64,000 nt of DNA from Nostoc favosum CHAB5714 (GTDB lineage Bacteria > Cyanobacteriota > Cyanobacteriia > Cyanobacteriales > Nostocaceae), in assembly GCF_020829495.1 (NCBI RefSeq), contig NZ_JAIVFQ010000002.1:247569-311568 (forward strand). Direction: 5' to 3'. Below are positions 39,472 through 47,785 of the stretch, one piece after another; position 1 is the stretch's first letter; each line of letters opens with the position of its first letter. The notes under the pieces were generated by a model. It was not told the DNA's origin. It saw only the letters and a list, made by a program, of their open reading frames with translations, and did not search any database. Made by a program: the position numbers and the translations under genes.

Positions 39472-39680
39472 TTTGCTTTCTCATTTTGGTGTTTTCCGCA
39501 AGCAAAAGGAGCTTTTACTTTCTCAAACCCCAGTTTGCTTTCTCATTTTGGTGTTTTCCGCAAGTAAAAGGAGCTTTTACTTTCTCAAACTCCAGTTTGC
39601 TTTCTCATTTTGGTGTTTTCCGCAAGTAAAATGAGCTTTTACTTACTAATTTCGGTGTTTTCCGCAAGCAATCAAGCATA
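39472..39680. repeat. 62-bp tandem array, about 3.4 units
   Basis: Units beginning TTTGCTTTCTCATTTTGG start at 39472, 39534 and 39596, each 62 bases, followed by a partial unit (TTTCGGTGTTTTCCGCAAGCAA to 39680). GCAAGTAAAAGGAGCTTTTACTTTC within each unit is an inverted repeat (AGTAAAAG/CTTTTACT), so every unit can form a hairpin. A plus frame crosses the array but stops without a domain. Confidence 0.85.
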
Positions 39681-39834
39681 TTGAGAAAGCAATATGCTTA
39701 ATTGCTGACTCATTCCGGCTTAAATATTAGTCAAAGTCAATTTTTTTAACGAACCGCAAAGGACGCAAAGAACGCAAAGGAAGAAAAGAAAGAAATGCTT
39801 AACTGAACTGTATTGACTTTTAGCACTGCAACAA

Positions 39835-40062
39835 ATGAAGCAAGGTAAAGGGTTAAAATTCCCTAACTTTAACGCTATCCAGGTAATCAGTTCTGCTATA
39901 GAAGAGATGAATTCACCCACAGATGAGCAAGCAGCACTAATTCGGATAACTTTGGAAGGCAGGAAAATGAGCTATCCTGACCGATACGACCAGGAGAATC
40001 TGCTGAACTTGCACAAGGCTATGATGTCGCTTGAACAAGCTATTAACTTGTTGAGCCAGTAA
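39835..40062 (+). CDS. Small conserved-looking protein
   Basis: This 75-residue protein is not recognised. Residues 1-25 (KQGKGLKFPNFNAIQVISSAIEEMN) and the helix DRYDQENLLNLHKAMMSLEQAINLLSQ suggest a two-helix soluble protein. Codon use looks ordinary and a terminator-like hairpin follows at 40083, which supports it being a gene. No ribosome site is obvious. Functional inference is not possible. Confidence 0.5.
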   Translation: MKQGKGLKFPNFNAIQVISSAIEEMNSPTDEQAALIRITLEGRKMSYPDRYDQENLLNLHKAMMSLEQAINLLSQ

Positions 40063-40082
40063 AATTAATCCCATTACCGCAT

Positions 40083-40117
40083 CCCCTGCATCTACAAAGA
40101 TGTGGGGGATAATTTTT
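40083..40117 (+). terminator. Hairpin with T-rich tail
   Basis: CCCCTGCATCT (40083-40093) pairs with AGATGTGGGG (40098-40107) and is followed by ATAATTTTTA. It is a near copy of the hairpin at 37833. It would end the 75-codon gene. The rest of the gap to 40315 contains a generic repeat (CCTCTCTCCTCTTAGGAGAG near 40212). Confidence 0.65.
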
Positions 40118-40315
40118 AGAGATTAAGATAAATAAGGTGTGACTTATTGAGCTAATAGAGACCTAACCCCCAACCCCTTCCCTAGTAGGGAAGGGGAGTA
40201 AGATTCAAAGCCTCTCTCCTCTTAGGAGAGAGGTTTGGAGAGAGGTCAAAGTGTATTGCATACAAACGAGCGAACCCTTATATAAACCCTGTAACTATTC
40301 AATTTAGGTATTTAT

Positions 40316-41191
40316 ATGTTTCTAATAACTGGAGCAACGGGAGGAATTGGTCGCAGAGTTGTGCGACTCCTACGGCAACGAGAACAGTCTGTGCGGGCAT
40401 TTGTCCGCCTGACATCGCGCTACAGCGAGTTAGAACACCGGGGTGCAGAAATCTTCATCAGTGACTTGCTAGAAGAAAGAGATATCCAGAAAGCTAGTCG
40501 GGGTGTCAAGTATGTTATCAGCGCCCACGGTTCTGATAGCGATGCCTTATCTTTAGATTACCGCGCCAATATTGAACTAATAGACCAGGCGAAAGCCAAT
40601 GGCGTAGAGCATTTTGTCTTTATTTCCGTACTGGGAGCCGATCGCGGATATGAAGACGCTCCTGTGTTCAAAGCCAAACGAGCAGTAGAGCGATATTTGT
40701 CAGCTAGTGGCTTAAATTACACTATTTTACGGCCATCTGGATTAGCATCTAACTTGCTGCCACTAGTAGAACAATTTCGGGAAACGGGATTGTATTTGCT
40801 AATTGGCGATCGCAAAAACCGTACCTCAATTGTCAGTACCGATGATTTAGCAAGGATAGTGGTGGATTCTGTGACAGTTGAAGGCGCTCGCAACCAGATT
40901 TTACCTGTGGGAGGGCCGGAGATTTTATTACGAGAAGATATTCCCCGGATTTTTGGTCGGATCTTCAACAAACAGCCAGTAATAATTAACTCACCACTAT
41001 TTGCCATTGATGGGTTACAGAGTGCATTGGGTTTAATTAATCCCCAAATCCAAAAAGCTTTGGGAACTTATCGCACATTGCTAGCAAATGAATTTTTCTG
41101 TACAAAAGATGAAATTGCCAATTTGGAGGCGATTTATAACTTCAAGTTGGAGACATTAGAAAGTTTTTTGCGGCGTTATCTAGCAGTTTGA
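40316..41191 (+). CDS. NAD(P)-binding SDR/NmrA-type protein
   Basis: This 291-residue protein is an atypical short-chain dehydrogenase fold. ITGATGGIGRRVV (4-16) binds the dinucleotide, followed by RAFVR and DYRANIELIDQAKANGVEHFVFIS. The FKAKRAVERYLSASGLNYTILRPSG segment (about 119-143) has no clear YxxxK pair, as in the Ycf39/HSCARG-like group. Those proteins often act in redox sensing or pigment and photosystem assembly; the specific role here is unknown. It precedes the secretion region, with a heptamer-repeat spacer. Confidence 0.88.
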   Translation: MFLITGATGGIGRRVVRLLRQREQSVRAFVRLTSRYSELEHRGAEIFISDLLEERDIQKASRGVKYVISAHGSDSDALSLDYRANIELIDQAKANGVEHFVFISVLGADRGYEDAPVFKAKRAVERYLSASGLNYTILRPSGLASNLLPLVEQFRETGLYLLIGDRKNRTSIVSTDDLARIVVDSVTVEGARNQILPVGGPEILLREDIPRIFGRIFNKQPVIINSPLFAIDGLQSALGLINPQIQKALGTYRTLLANEFFCTKDEIANLEAIYNFKLETLESFLRRYLAV

Positions 41192-41288
41192 ATAGTCATT
41201 AGTCATTAGTCATTGGTCATTAGTGAATAACTAAGGACAAATGACAAATGACTAATGACTAATGACAAAGGACAAAGGACAAAAATAT
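41192..41288. repeat. TAGTCAT heptamer repeats
   Basis: Units of TAGTCAT (41193-41222) are followed by ATGACAA / ATGACTA complements (41239-41275). The frame of the next gene is open through this block from 41262, but that start would make its first nine residues repeat-derived. Confidence 0.8.
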
Positions 41289-42770
41289 ATGGTAAATGCT
41301 GCTCAAGCACGTCAGACAAAAGAGCGATTCGCCCAACCAGAGGAACAACTCACATACGAGTTGGGGAAGGCGGTACAGCAATTGCCGCCCCTGTACACGA
41401 GATTATTAGCGGGAACGATGAGCATCATCGTATTTGGAGCGATCGCCTGGGCGTACTTCTCGCAAATAGATGAAGTAGCAACAGCACCTGGGGAATTAAT
41501 TGCTTCCACGCAGGTAAGACCGGTGACATCCTTGGGTGGGGGGTCAATTGTTGCTGTTAAAGTGAAAGAAGGCGATCGCGTTGCTAAAGGTCAAGTTCTG
41601 GTTCAAAAAGATCCAGACTTGCAAATAACCGATGTTTCCCGTCTAGCCAAATCTTCTAGATTGATTCAGGATGATTTGCAACGTTTGGATGCAGAACGCA
41701 TCGGAGGCAAAACTACTGGGACGAAAGTGCAAGATGAACTTTTAAGCTCCCGCCTGCAAGACTTCCAAGCGCGTCAAGCAGGGGCGGAAGCAGAAGCAAA
41801 TCGCCAACTAGCACTTATAGATCAAGCCAAAGTCCGCTTGACTCGGTTGCAAGACAACTTAGTTAATGCCAAAAGCAGCGTTGCAAATGCCAAAACCAAC
41901 CTTGTCAACACAAATAGCATCCGAATTAAAATTGAAAGTAATTTGGCACTTGCACAAGAAAGGGAAAAAAGCCTACGCACCCTAATTACTCCTGGTGCTG
42001 TACCTCGTGTCGATTACTTGGATGCCCAAGAAAGATTAACTCGTGCAGAGACAGAAATCACTAGAGCACAAGATGAAGTGATTAACGTCCAAAATAAAAT
42101 TACAGAGGCTCAAGATAAAGTCACGTCATTAGAAAAAGATATTGCTGCTCAAGTCCAAGAAATTCGCCAAGCAGAACAAGCTTACAACGCTGCACGCAGT
42201 CAAGCCCAGCGTGTAGCATCAGAACGCCAAAGTGAAATTTTGACCCAGTTCAACAAGCGTAAAGAAGAACTGACAACTGTTCAAGGCCAATTAGAGCAGG
42301 CGAGAAAGCAGCAAGCTTTAGAAACAATTGAGGCTCCCGTTGCCGGTACAATTTACAGAGTTAAAGCCACCAAGGGGCCAGTGCAATCAGGTGAAGAATT
42401 ACTGTCAATTTTGCCGGAAGGGGAAGAAATGCTCCTAGAGGTGAAAGTTCTTAACCGCGATATTGGGTTTATTCGTCAAGGAATGAAGGCAAAAGTGAAA
42501 ATGGCGACTTTCCCTTTTCAGGAATTTGGCACTGTGAATGGGGAAGTTATGCAAGTCAGTCCGAATGCAATTGTTGATAAAGAATTAGGCTTAGTTTTTC
42601 CCACCAGAATTAAGCTAAGTAAACACTCAGCGAACGTGCGGGGTCAAGAAGTAGAATTTACACCCGGGATGTCTGCTACAGGTGAAATTGTCACTCGTAA
42701 AAAGTCAATTTTGACATTCATCACTGAGCCTGTGACGCGGCGGTTCAATGAGGCATTTTCCGTTAGGTAG
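41289..42770 (+). CDS. HlyD-family membrane-fusion/adaptor protein
   Basis: This 493-residue protein links an inner-membrane exporter to the outer membrane channel in type I secretion. From the ATG at 41289 it has a cytoplasmic N-terminus, one membrane helix (about 45-65), an N-terminal lipoyl half (GGSIVAVKVKEGDRVAKGQVLV), a long coiled coil (about 110-340, with hundreds of Gln, Glu and Ala), then IEAPVAGTIYRVKATKGPVQSGEELL and a beta-barrel domain. It is the kind of adaptor that partners a PCAT/HlyB-type ABC exporter; the nearest candidate is at 47786. No TolC gene is in the window. Confidence 0.93.
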   Translation: MVNAAQARQTKERFAQPEEQLTYELGKAVQQLPPLYTRLLAGTMSIIVFGAIAWAYFSQIDEVATAPGELIASTQVRPVTSLGGGSIVAVKVKEGDRVAKGQVLVQKDPDLQITDVSRLAKSSRLIQDDLQRLDAERIGGKTTGTKVQDELLSSRLQDFQARQAGAEAEANRQLALIDQAKVRLTRLQDNLVNAKSSVANAKTNLVNTNSIRIKIESNLALAQEREKSLRTLITPGAVPRVDYLDAQERLTRAETEITRAQDEVINVQNKITEAQDKVTSLEKDIAAQVQEIRQAEQAYNAARSQAQRVASERQSEILTQFNKRKEELTTVQGQLEQARKQQALETIEAPVAGTIYRVKATKGPVQSGEELLSILPEGEEMLLEVKVLNRDIGFIRQGMKAKVKMATFPFQEFGTVNGEVMQVSPNAIVDKELGLVFPTRIKLSKHSANVRGQEVEFTPGMSATGEIVTRKKSILTFITEPVTRRFNEAFSVR

Positions 42771-42791
42771 GTTTGTAGCCTCTGCTGTTTT

Positions 42792-42884
42792 TATAGCGTT
42801 TCCTAATCATACAAGGTACATCAGAGCAAGCTCTTCGCAAGCGGGGAGGGGTTCTTGTACTTAACTCAATCGACAACCGCTATA
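42792..42884. repeat. Small inverted-repeat element (TATAGCG family)
   Basis: TATAGCGTTT (42792) pairs with AACCGCTATA (42875-42884) at the ends of a 93-base stretch with CAAGCGGGGAGGGG inside. It is the first of three such elements in the 42771-43297 gap. Confidence 0.55.
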
Positions 42885-42920
42885 TCAGCTACGCCTAGCA
42901 TCCCACAAAACACTGATTTA

Positions 42921-43055
42921 TATCATGTCCGCCAAGTTACCCATAATAAAAGAACCCCACCCCCAACCCCTCCCCGCAAGCAGGAGGGGAGCGAAAGCGT
43001 AGCTTTTGCGGGGTGGGGTTCTTCGGGTTTAATAAGCAATCAAGCGGACATGATA
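42921..43055. mobile_element. 135-bp MITE copy A, 12-bp TIRs, TTA duplication
   Basis: TATCATGTCCGC (42921-42932) and GCGGACATGATA (43044-43055) are perfect inverted ends flanked by TTA at 42918-42920 and 43056-43058. The interior has CCCCACCCCCAACCCCTCCCC and a long hairpin ending TTCTTCGGGTTT. It is highly similar to copy B at 45017, so both are recent copies of one element. Confidence 0.85.
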
Positions 43056-43165
43056 TTAGTCTTGGTAAACCAAAGCTTTCAAGAAGAATTTAATTATTTT
43101 TCATATTTAATTTCATTACTTCATCACAAAAGTCATTTCAACCTGCAATTATTAATCTTATTTGA

Positions 43166-43272
43166 TATGGCGGTTCCCATTTAGATGGAGTACAACATTA
43201 CATAACGAGGTGTAGGGGCACGGCACTGCCGTGCCCTTACAGGTATATCTCACGTAAACGAGAACCGCTATA
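43166..43272. repeat. Small inverted-repeat element (TATGGCGGTTC family)
   Basis: TATGGCGGTTC (43166) and GAACCGCTATA (43262-43272) are near-complementary ends; the interior contains the strong hairpin GGGCACGGCACTGCCGTGCCC (43216-43236). The element ends 25 bases before the oxidase start and could affect its leader. Confidence 0.65.
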
Positions 43273-43297
43273 ATTAGCGGCAATAAAGGTGTGCTTA

Positions 43298-44977
43298 ATG
43301 GCTAGGTCTGCACTAATAGTATCTTTGCAACGCGCTTATAAAATTGCGAGGGCATCGCTTAAAACTGGCATTCCCACCGATGAGATAGTTGATATTTTAA
43401 AACAAAGAACCACTCGTCGCCGCTTACTGTATGGGGGTTTGGGATTAGCAAGCGCATTAGCTACAGCTACCTGGCATAATGGACGTGATTCTACTGCTTT
43501 TGCCACGATTCCCAAAGTGCTGGTAGTGGGTGCGGGAATTGCTGGCTTGACTGCTGCCTACCGCTTACGTCAAGCTGGGGTTCCTGTAGACATCATTGAG
43601 GCGAGGAATCGCGTTGGTGGTCGGATACGTAGTTTAGCCAACGCAGCAGGTACTGACATAACTGTGGAACTTGGTGGAGAATTTATTGATACAGATCATA
43701 GTAAATTGCGATCGCTTGCTCAAGAACTTGGTTTAACAATAGTCGATCTACTCGCTACTGATAAAGGATTAGTGCCAGAAACATGGTACTTTCAAGGACG
43801 CAAAATTGCTGAAGTAGAAATTATTAATTACTTCATTCCTTTAGCACAGAAAATTGAGGAGGATTTAGTTGCTATTGGGGATGGAGATGTAACTTATCGC
43901 TCTTACAATCAGGCAACTTTCGCTTTAGATAATACTTCCATTGCAGAGTATTTAGACCAAGCAAAAATTAATCCCATTCTGCAAGAAATGCTGTATGTTG
44001 CCTATACTATCGAATATGGTCGAGAAGCAGCAGAACAATCCTGTTTGAATCTAGTGTTTTTGATTGGTACTAACACTGATACATTCTCAGTCTACGGCGA
44101 AAGTGATGAACGTTACACCATTCGTGGTGGTAACGACCAAGTACCTCGTCTGCTAGCGGATTACTTAGCAAATGTTATACAAACTGACACAGAATTAGAA
44201 GCTATCTGTATCCGTCCCGATGGTCGCTATCGAGTTAGTTTACGGTCTGGCTATAGAACCTTTGATCGTACTTATGAAAGAATTTTGTTGACATTGCCCT
44301 TTAGCACTTTGCGTTTAGTGAAGTTGAAAGTCAATTTACCAGCAATCAAACAGAAAGCGATCGCAGAATTAGGATATGGTACAAATGCCAAATTAATTAC
44401 AGCCTATCAACAAAAATTGTGGCGCACTAAATATAACTCAACAGCAGCAACATTTACTGATACAGGCTTTCAAAACACCTGGGAACCCAGTCGCTACCAA
44501 AAAGGCCCCAAAGGTCTGATTACTAATTTTACTGCTGGTGAACATGGTTTATCTTTGGGCAAAGGTTCAGCAGAATCTCAAGCCGAAATACTATTACCAC
44601 AATTAGATCGGATTTTCCCCGGAATTAAAAACCTACGTCAAGGTCAAGCCATTCGCGCCTATTGGCCTGGAGAGCAATACACACGAGCCTCCTATGCTTG
44701 CTATTTAGTCGGACAATGGACAGGGATAAGTGGAGCTGAACAAAAACGTGTAGGTAATCTATTTTTTGCTGGTGAACACTGCTCTCCGTCCTACCAGGGA
44801 TATATGGAAGGGGGTTGTAGAACAGGTGAAGTTGCAGCTCGGAGAATCCTCAAAGATTTAGGTTGGCGAAATATCTCTGCTGAACAGAAAAAACCAATTA
44901 CTACCAATCGATTAAATCGCTATCATCCCAGGATTCCAAGGGACAAACGTTTTTCTGACGACTACACCCAAGAGTAA
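43298..44977 (+). CDS. Flavin monoamine/L-amino-acid oxidase, Tat-exported
   Basis: This 559-residue FAD enzyme oxidises amines or L-amino acids, releasing ammonia and hydrogen peroxide. The N-terminus carries a twin-arginine signal (TTRRRLLYGGLGLASALATA, about residues 38-58), so the enzyme should be exported folded. The dinucleotide site VLVVGAGIAGLTAAYRL and the EARNRVGGRIRS motif follow, and FFAGEHCSPSYQGYMEGG binds FAD near the C-terminus. I use the ATG at 43298, behind AAAGG; the GTG at 43289 is less likely. Its gene converges on the subtilase at 45165. Confidence 0.92.
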   Translation: MARSALIVSLQRAYKIARASLKTGIPTDEIVDILKQRTTRRRLLYGGLGLASALATATWHNGRDSTAFATIPKVLVVGAGIAGLTAAYRLRQAGVPVDIIEARNRVGGRIRSLANAAGTDITVELGGEFIDTDHSKLRSLAQELGLTIVDLLATDKGLVPETWYFQGRKIAEVEIINYFIPLAQKIEEDLVAIGDGDVTYRSYNQATFALDNTSIAEYLDQAKINPILQEMLYVAYTIEYGREAAEQSCLNLVFLIGTNTDTFSVYGESDERYTIRGGNDQVPRLLADYLANVIQTDTELEAICIRPDGRYRVSLRSGYRTFDRTYERILLTLPFSTLRLVKLKVNLPAIKQKAIAELGYGTNAKLITAYQQKLWRTKYNSTAATFTDTGFQNTWEPSRYQKGPKGLITNFTAGEHGLSLGKGSAESQAEILLPQLDRIFPGIKNLRQGQAIRAYWPGEQYTRASYACYLVGQWTGISGAEQKRVGNLFFAGEHCSPSYQGYMEGGCRTGEVAARRILKDLGWRNISAEQKKPITTNRLNRYHPRIPRDKRFSDDYTQE

Positions 44978-45016
44978 AGGTAATTGCCTAGCAGCTTGTC
45001 ATTAGACATCGCCTGA

Positions 45017-45161
45017 TATCATGTCCGCATAATTAGTTATGATTCCTACAGTCATTACACCCCACCCCCAACCCCTCCCCGCTTGCGGGGAGGGGAGACA
45101 AAGCGTAGCTTTGGCGGGGTGGGGTTCTTCGGGTTTAATAAGCAATCAAGCGGACATGATA
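45017..45161. mobile_element. 145-bp MITE copy B, inserted in the end of the subtilase gene
   Basis: TATCATGTCCGC (45017-45028) and GCGGACATGATA (45150-45161) are perfect 12-bp inverted ends, flanked by TGA at 45014-45016 and 45162-45164. Removing the element joins CGCC-TGA-CCTATT, which is exactly the sequence found uninterrupted in the neighbouring coding repeat at 45242-45254. So the empty site is readable within this window. Copy A is at 42921. Confidence 0.9.
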
Positions 45162-46648
45162 TGACCTATTAGAGAACTGACATCATAACTATTAAAACTA
45201 GAAATAGTCTCTGGTGTGAGATATTCTGCTGTTTTTGTAATCGCCTGACCTATTAGAGAACCGACATCATAACTATTAAAACTAGAAATTGTCTGTGGTG
45301 TGAGATAATTTATGGTTTGTGCATTTATAGCTAGCAAGTTGTTGCTAGAAATCACCTGCCTTGCCAGAGAGCTAACATTGGAAATATTAAAACTAGAGAA
45401 ACTAGAGATTGTACTTTGTGAACTATTTTCTGCTGTGTCTGCGTAGGCGTAGCCCGTCGTAGACATCGCCTGACTCGGCACAGAACTAGAAATATTTGAA
45501 CTAGAGTTTGTACTTTGTGTACTATTTCCTGCGGTTTCTGCCACAATTTGACGGACTTGGGCATCAGTCAAGTTGGGGTTAGCACTAAGCATCAAAGCAA
45601 CTACACCAGCAACATGGGGAGCAGCCATAGACGTGCCGCTATAAGTGGCATATTGATTATTCGCAACTGAGGAGTACACCTTGACTCCTGGGGCTGTGAC
45701 GTATGAAATTTCATTTGCTCCAGAGCGGTTAGAGAAGTCGGCCAGATTATTATTTTTATCCACAGCCCCAACGGCAATTCCCGACTTGTATGCATAGCGA
45801 GCGGGATAGTCTGGTGATGAGTCACCATCATTACCTGCTGCCATGACGACAATCACTCCTTTGCTGCTGGCGTAGTCAATGGCTGACTCTAAAGTGCGAT
45901 TGGAAGATGCGCCTCCTAAACTGAGGTTAATCACATTAGCTCCATTATCCACAGCGTAGCGAATACCTTTAGATATGGAACTATAGGAACCAGAGCCAGA
46001 TTCATTTAAAACTTTTACGGGCATAATCTTGGCATTGTATGCAATACCAGTGACACCGTAGTTATTATTTTCCCCTGCGATCGTGCCGGAAACATGAGTG
46101 CCGTGACCGTTGTTATCTAGGGTGTTGTTGTTTTTATCAGAGAAGTTCCAGCCGTAATTATCATCAACATAGCTATTGCCATCATCATCAATACCATTAC
46201 CCGCAATTTCCTTGGTATTCGTCCAGATATTATTTTTTAAATCCTCGTGGTTATAGTCAACGCCAGTATCTAGAACAGCAACAACAACGCCTTTACCTGT
46301 GTATCCCTGTGCCCAGACTTCTGGTGCTTTAACAAGGTCTGCTCCCCAATTATTGCCACCAAGATCAGCAACATCAGCATAGGTATTCTGACCAATACCT
46401 CTAGCCACTGCTGCTGCTCCATTAATCAAGCCATAGCCATTGGTGGAGTTATAATTTTGAGAGCTAAAAGCATTAGAGTCACCATTATTTAGCAACTGCA
46501 CATCAGCATCGGCTGAGTTATAGCTACTACGTCTGCTGAAGTTGAGGCTGTAATCATCTTTCGTATTAAAGCTATCTAATGAGGAGATTGAAGTAACATT
46601 TAGCTGTTTATTTGACAACACATTGTTATTAACATCATCAATGAGCAT
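45146..46648 (-). CDS. S8 subtilase without signal peptide, C-terminus replaced by a MITE
   Basis: This 500-residue serine protease has a complete triad: Asp127 (AVLDTGVDYNHEDL), His182 (NGHGTHVSG), Ser340 (SGTSMAAPHVAG) with Asn273 (MAAGNDG). No signal peptide is present; residues 1-100 are a polar prodomain-like part. After the catalytic domain (about 365), a Ser/Asn-rich tail holds repeats including SSFNSYDV and SLIGQAI. The last five codons (HIMSA) and stop lie in MITE copy B. Without it the frame would go on LIGQAMSNDKLLGNYLYSWV and stop at 44962, overlapping the oxidase gene. Export through the nearby type I-like exporter is possible but unproven. Confidence 0.92.
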   Translation of the reverse strand: MLIDDVNNNVLSNKQLNVTSISSLDSFNTKDDYSLNFSRRSSYNSADADVQLLNNGDSNAFSSQNYNSTNGYGLINGAAAVARGIGQNTYADVADLGGNNWGADLVKAPEVWAQGYTGKGVVVAVLDTGVDYNHEDLKNNIWTNTKEIAGNGIDDDGNSYVDDNYGWNFSDKNNNTLDNNGHGTHVSGTIAGENNNYGVTGIAYNAKIMPVKVLNESGSGSYSSISKGIRYAVDNGANVINLSLGGASSNRTLESAIDYASSKGVIVVMAAGNDGDSSPDYPARYAYKSGIAVGAVDKNNNLADFSNRSGANEISYVTAPGVKVYSSVANNQYATYSGTSMAAPHVAGVVALMLSANPNLTDAQVRQIVAETAGNSTQSTNSSSNISSSVPSQAMSTTGYAYADTAENSSQSTISSFSSFNISNVSSLARQVISSNNLLAINAQTINYLTPQTISSFNSYDVGSLIGQAITKTAEYLTPETISSFNSYDVSSLIGHIMSA

Positions 46649-46978
46649 AAGTGTTTTTTTCTCAAAGATAGTAATTGGTTTTGACAGGTTGAAGCTTTAA
46701 AATCTTTACAAGAAGATTTCAATGTGTGAATAAGCCTCATTGTCAATAATTACTATGAAATTTCATAAGAAAATGCTAATTTTATTACCAAAAAACCTTC
46801 TGGCAAGTGTGGTTTGTATTAAGAGTAAATTTATCAATTGAATCTTAAATATTTGAGGTGTATTAATAGAGACTAACGCAATGAAAAGAAAACGTTATGA
46901 CTGTTAATACTTTTAAAACTACTGCGATCGCTGGCTATAAAACAATACACTTGGGTTAGCGTCAAAAACTTTAAACTG
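46649..46978. other. Intergenic region upstream of the subtilase
   Basis: AT-rich DNA without ORF or repeat. It should contain the minus-strand subtilase promoter. Nothing else was recognised. Confidence 0.35.
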
Positions 46979-47124
46979 TGTAGGTTGGGGAGCCATTGCG
47001 CCCTTGCGGTTTCCCGACTTAAAGCAAGTGGCGTTTGAGGAACCTAGACCCAAAGGGGTTACCCTCCGGGAAACCCAACATTTACGGGATTTGTTGGGTT
47101 GCGCTTTGCTTAACCCAACCTACA
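46979..47124. repeat. Inverted-repeat element, TGTAGGTTGGG family (longer copy)
   Basis: TGTAGGTTGGG (46979-46989) and AACCCAACCTACA (47112-47124) bound a 146-bp element that also holds TTGCGGTTTCCCGACTTAAAG and AAACCCAACATTTACGGG. It is the same family as 39280-39374. From 47125 to 47354 there is unique DNA before the small secreted protein. Confidence 0.7.
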
Positions 47125-47354
47125 ATTTTTCATAAAGCCAACTAGGAACCACACCACCATAATCGCACCCACAACGCCACAAAAACCTGAATAGTTTTTG
47201 TTATTCAAGGATGATTTGAGAGAACTGCTAGAAAACTGCGCTACTGTACTACATACCTATGTATAGTTTGATATAAATAATTATTATTTTTATCAAGATA
47301 ATAATTGCTGGCAATATAATCAAAACTACCTAATTAACAAATTAGCTACATAAA

Positions 47355-47657
47355 ATGAAAAAGTCTATCTTAACTACTACTTTAGTTACAATGACAGTTA
47401 CCTTTAGCGGTCTTGGTAGTGCTGATGGTCAAAAACCTAGTACGCACAATACACAAGTCGTCCAACTCGCCTATGAATTAGGTATAGCTGCTGTCGATAA
47501 ATGCTATAAGGAGAAAGATATAGTCGAATGCGACAGATTAAGTAAAATTGAAAGTACATTATTCGCCTGGTGTATTGAAGGCGATATGTTTGCCTGTTCT
47601 GTCCATAATAATATATCAAGTTATAAAAGTGTTGTAATGGTTACTCAGCAATACTAA
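47355..47657 (+). CDS. Small secreted Cys-containing protein
   Basis: This 100-residue protein is not recognised. Residues 1-25 form a signal peptide (MKKSILTTTLVTMTVTFSGLGSA). The mature part has four Cys (DKCYKEKDIVECDRL and FAWCIEGDMFACSV), spaced as two pairs, so two disulfides are likely outside the cytoplasm. It lies in the secretion neighbourhood, converging on the ABC exporter. No enzyme motif is present. Confidence 0.6.
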   Translation: MKKSILTTTLVTMTVTFSGLGSADGQKPSTHNTQVVQLAYELGIAAVDKCYKEKDIVECDRLSKIESTLFAWCIEGDMFACSVHNNISSYKSVVMVTQQY

Positions 47658-47785
47658 ATGCTTTGGTTGCTGAGTTTGCAACGAAATTCCAATGGCGAAT
47701 GAAGCATAACTCCATTCGCCAAAAACTATTCTTAAGCTATTCTCCAGATGTCAAGTAGGCACAAGCTAAAAGCTTGTTAAATCTA

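Noticed and set aside
39423..39629. 68-codon plus frame with repeated YFLKPQFAFSFWCF-like segments
   Set aside because: It is the translation of the 62-bp tandem array and has no independent support.
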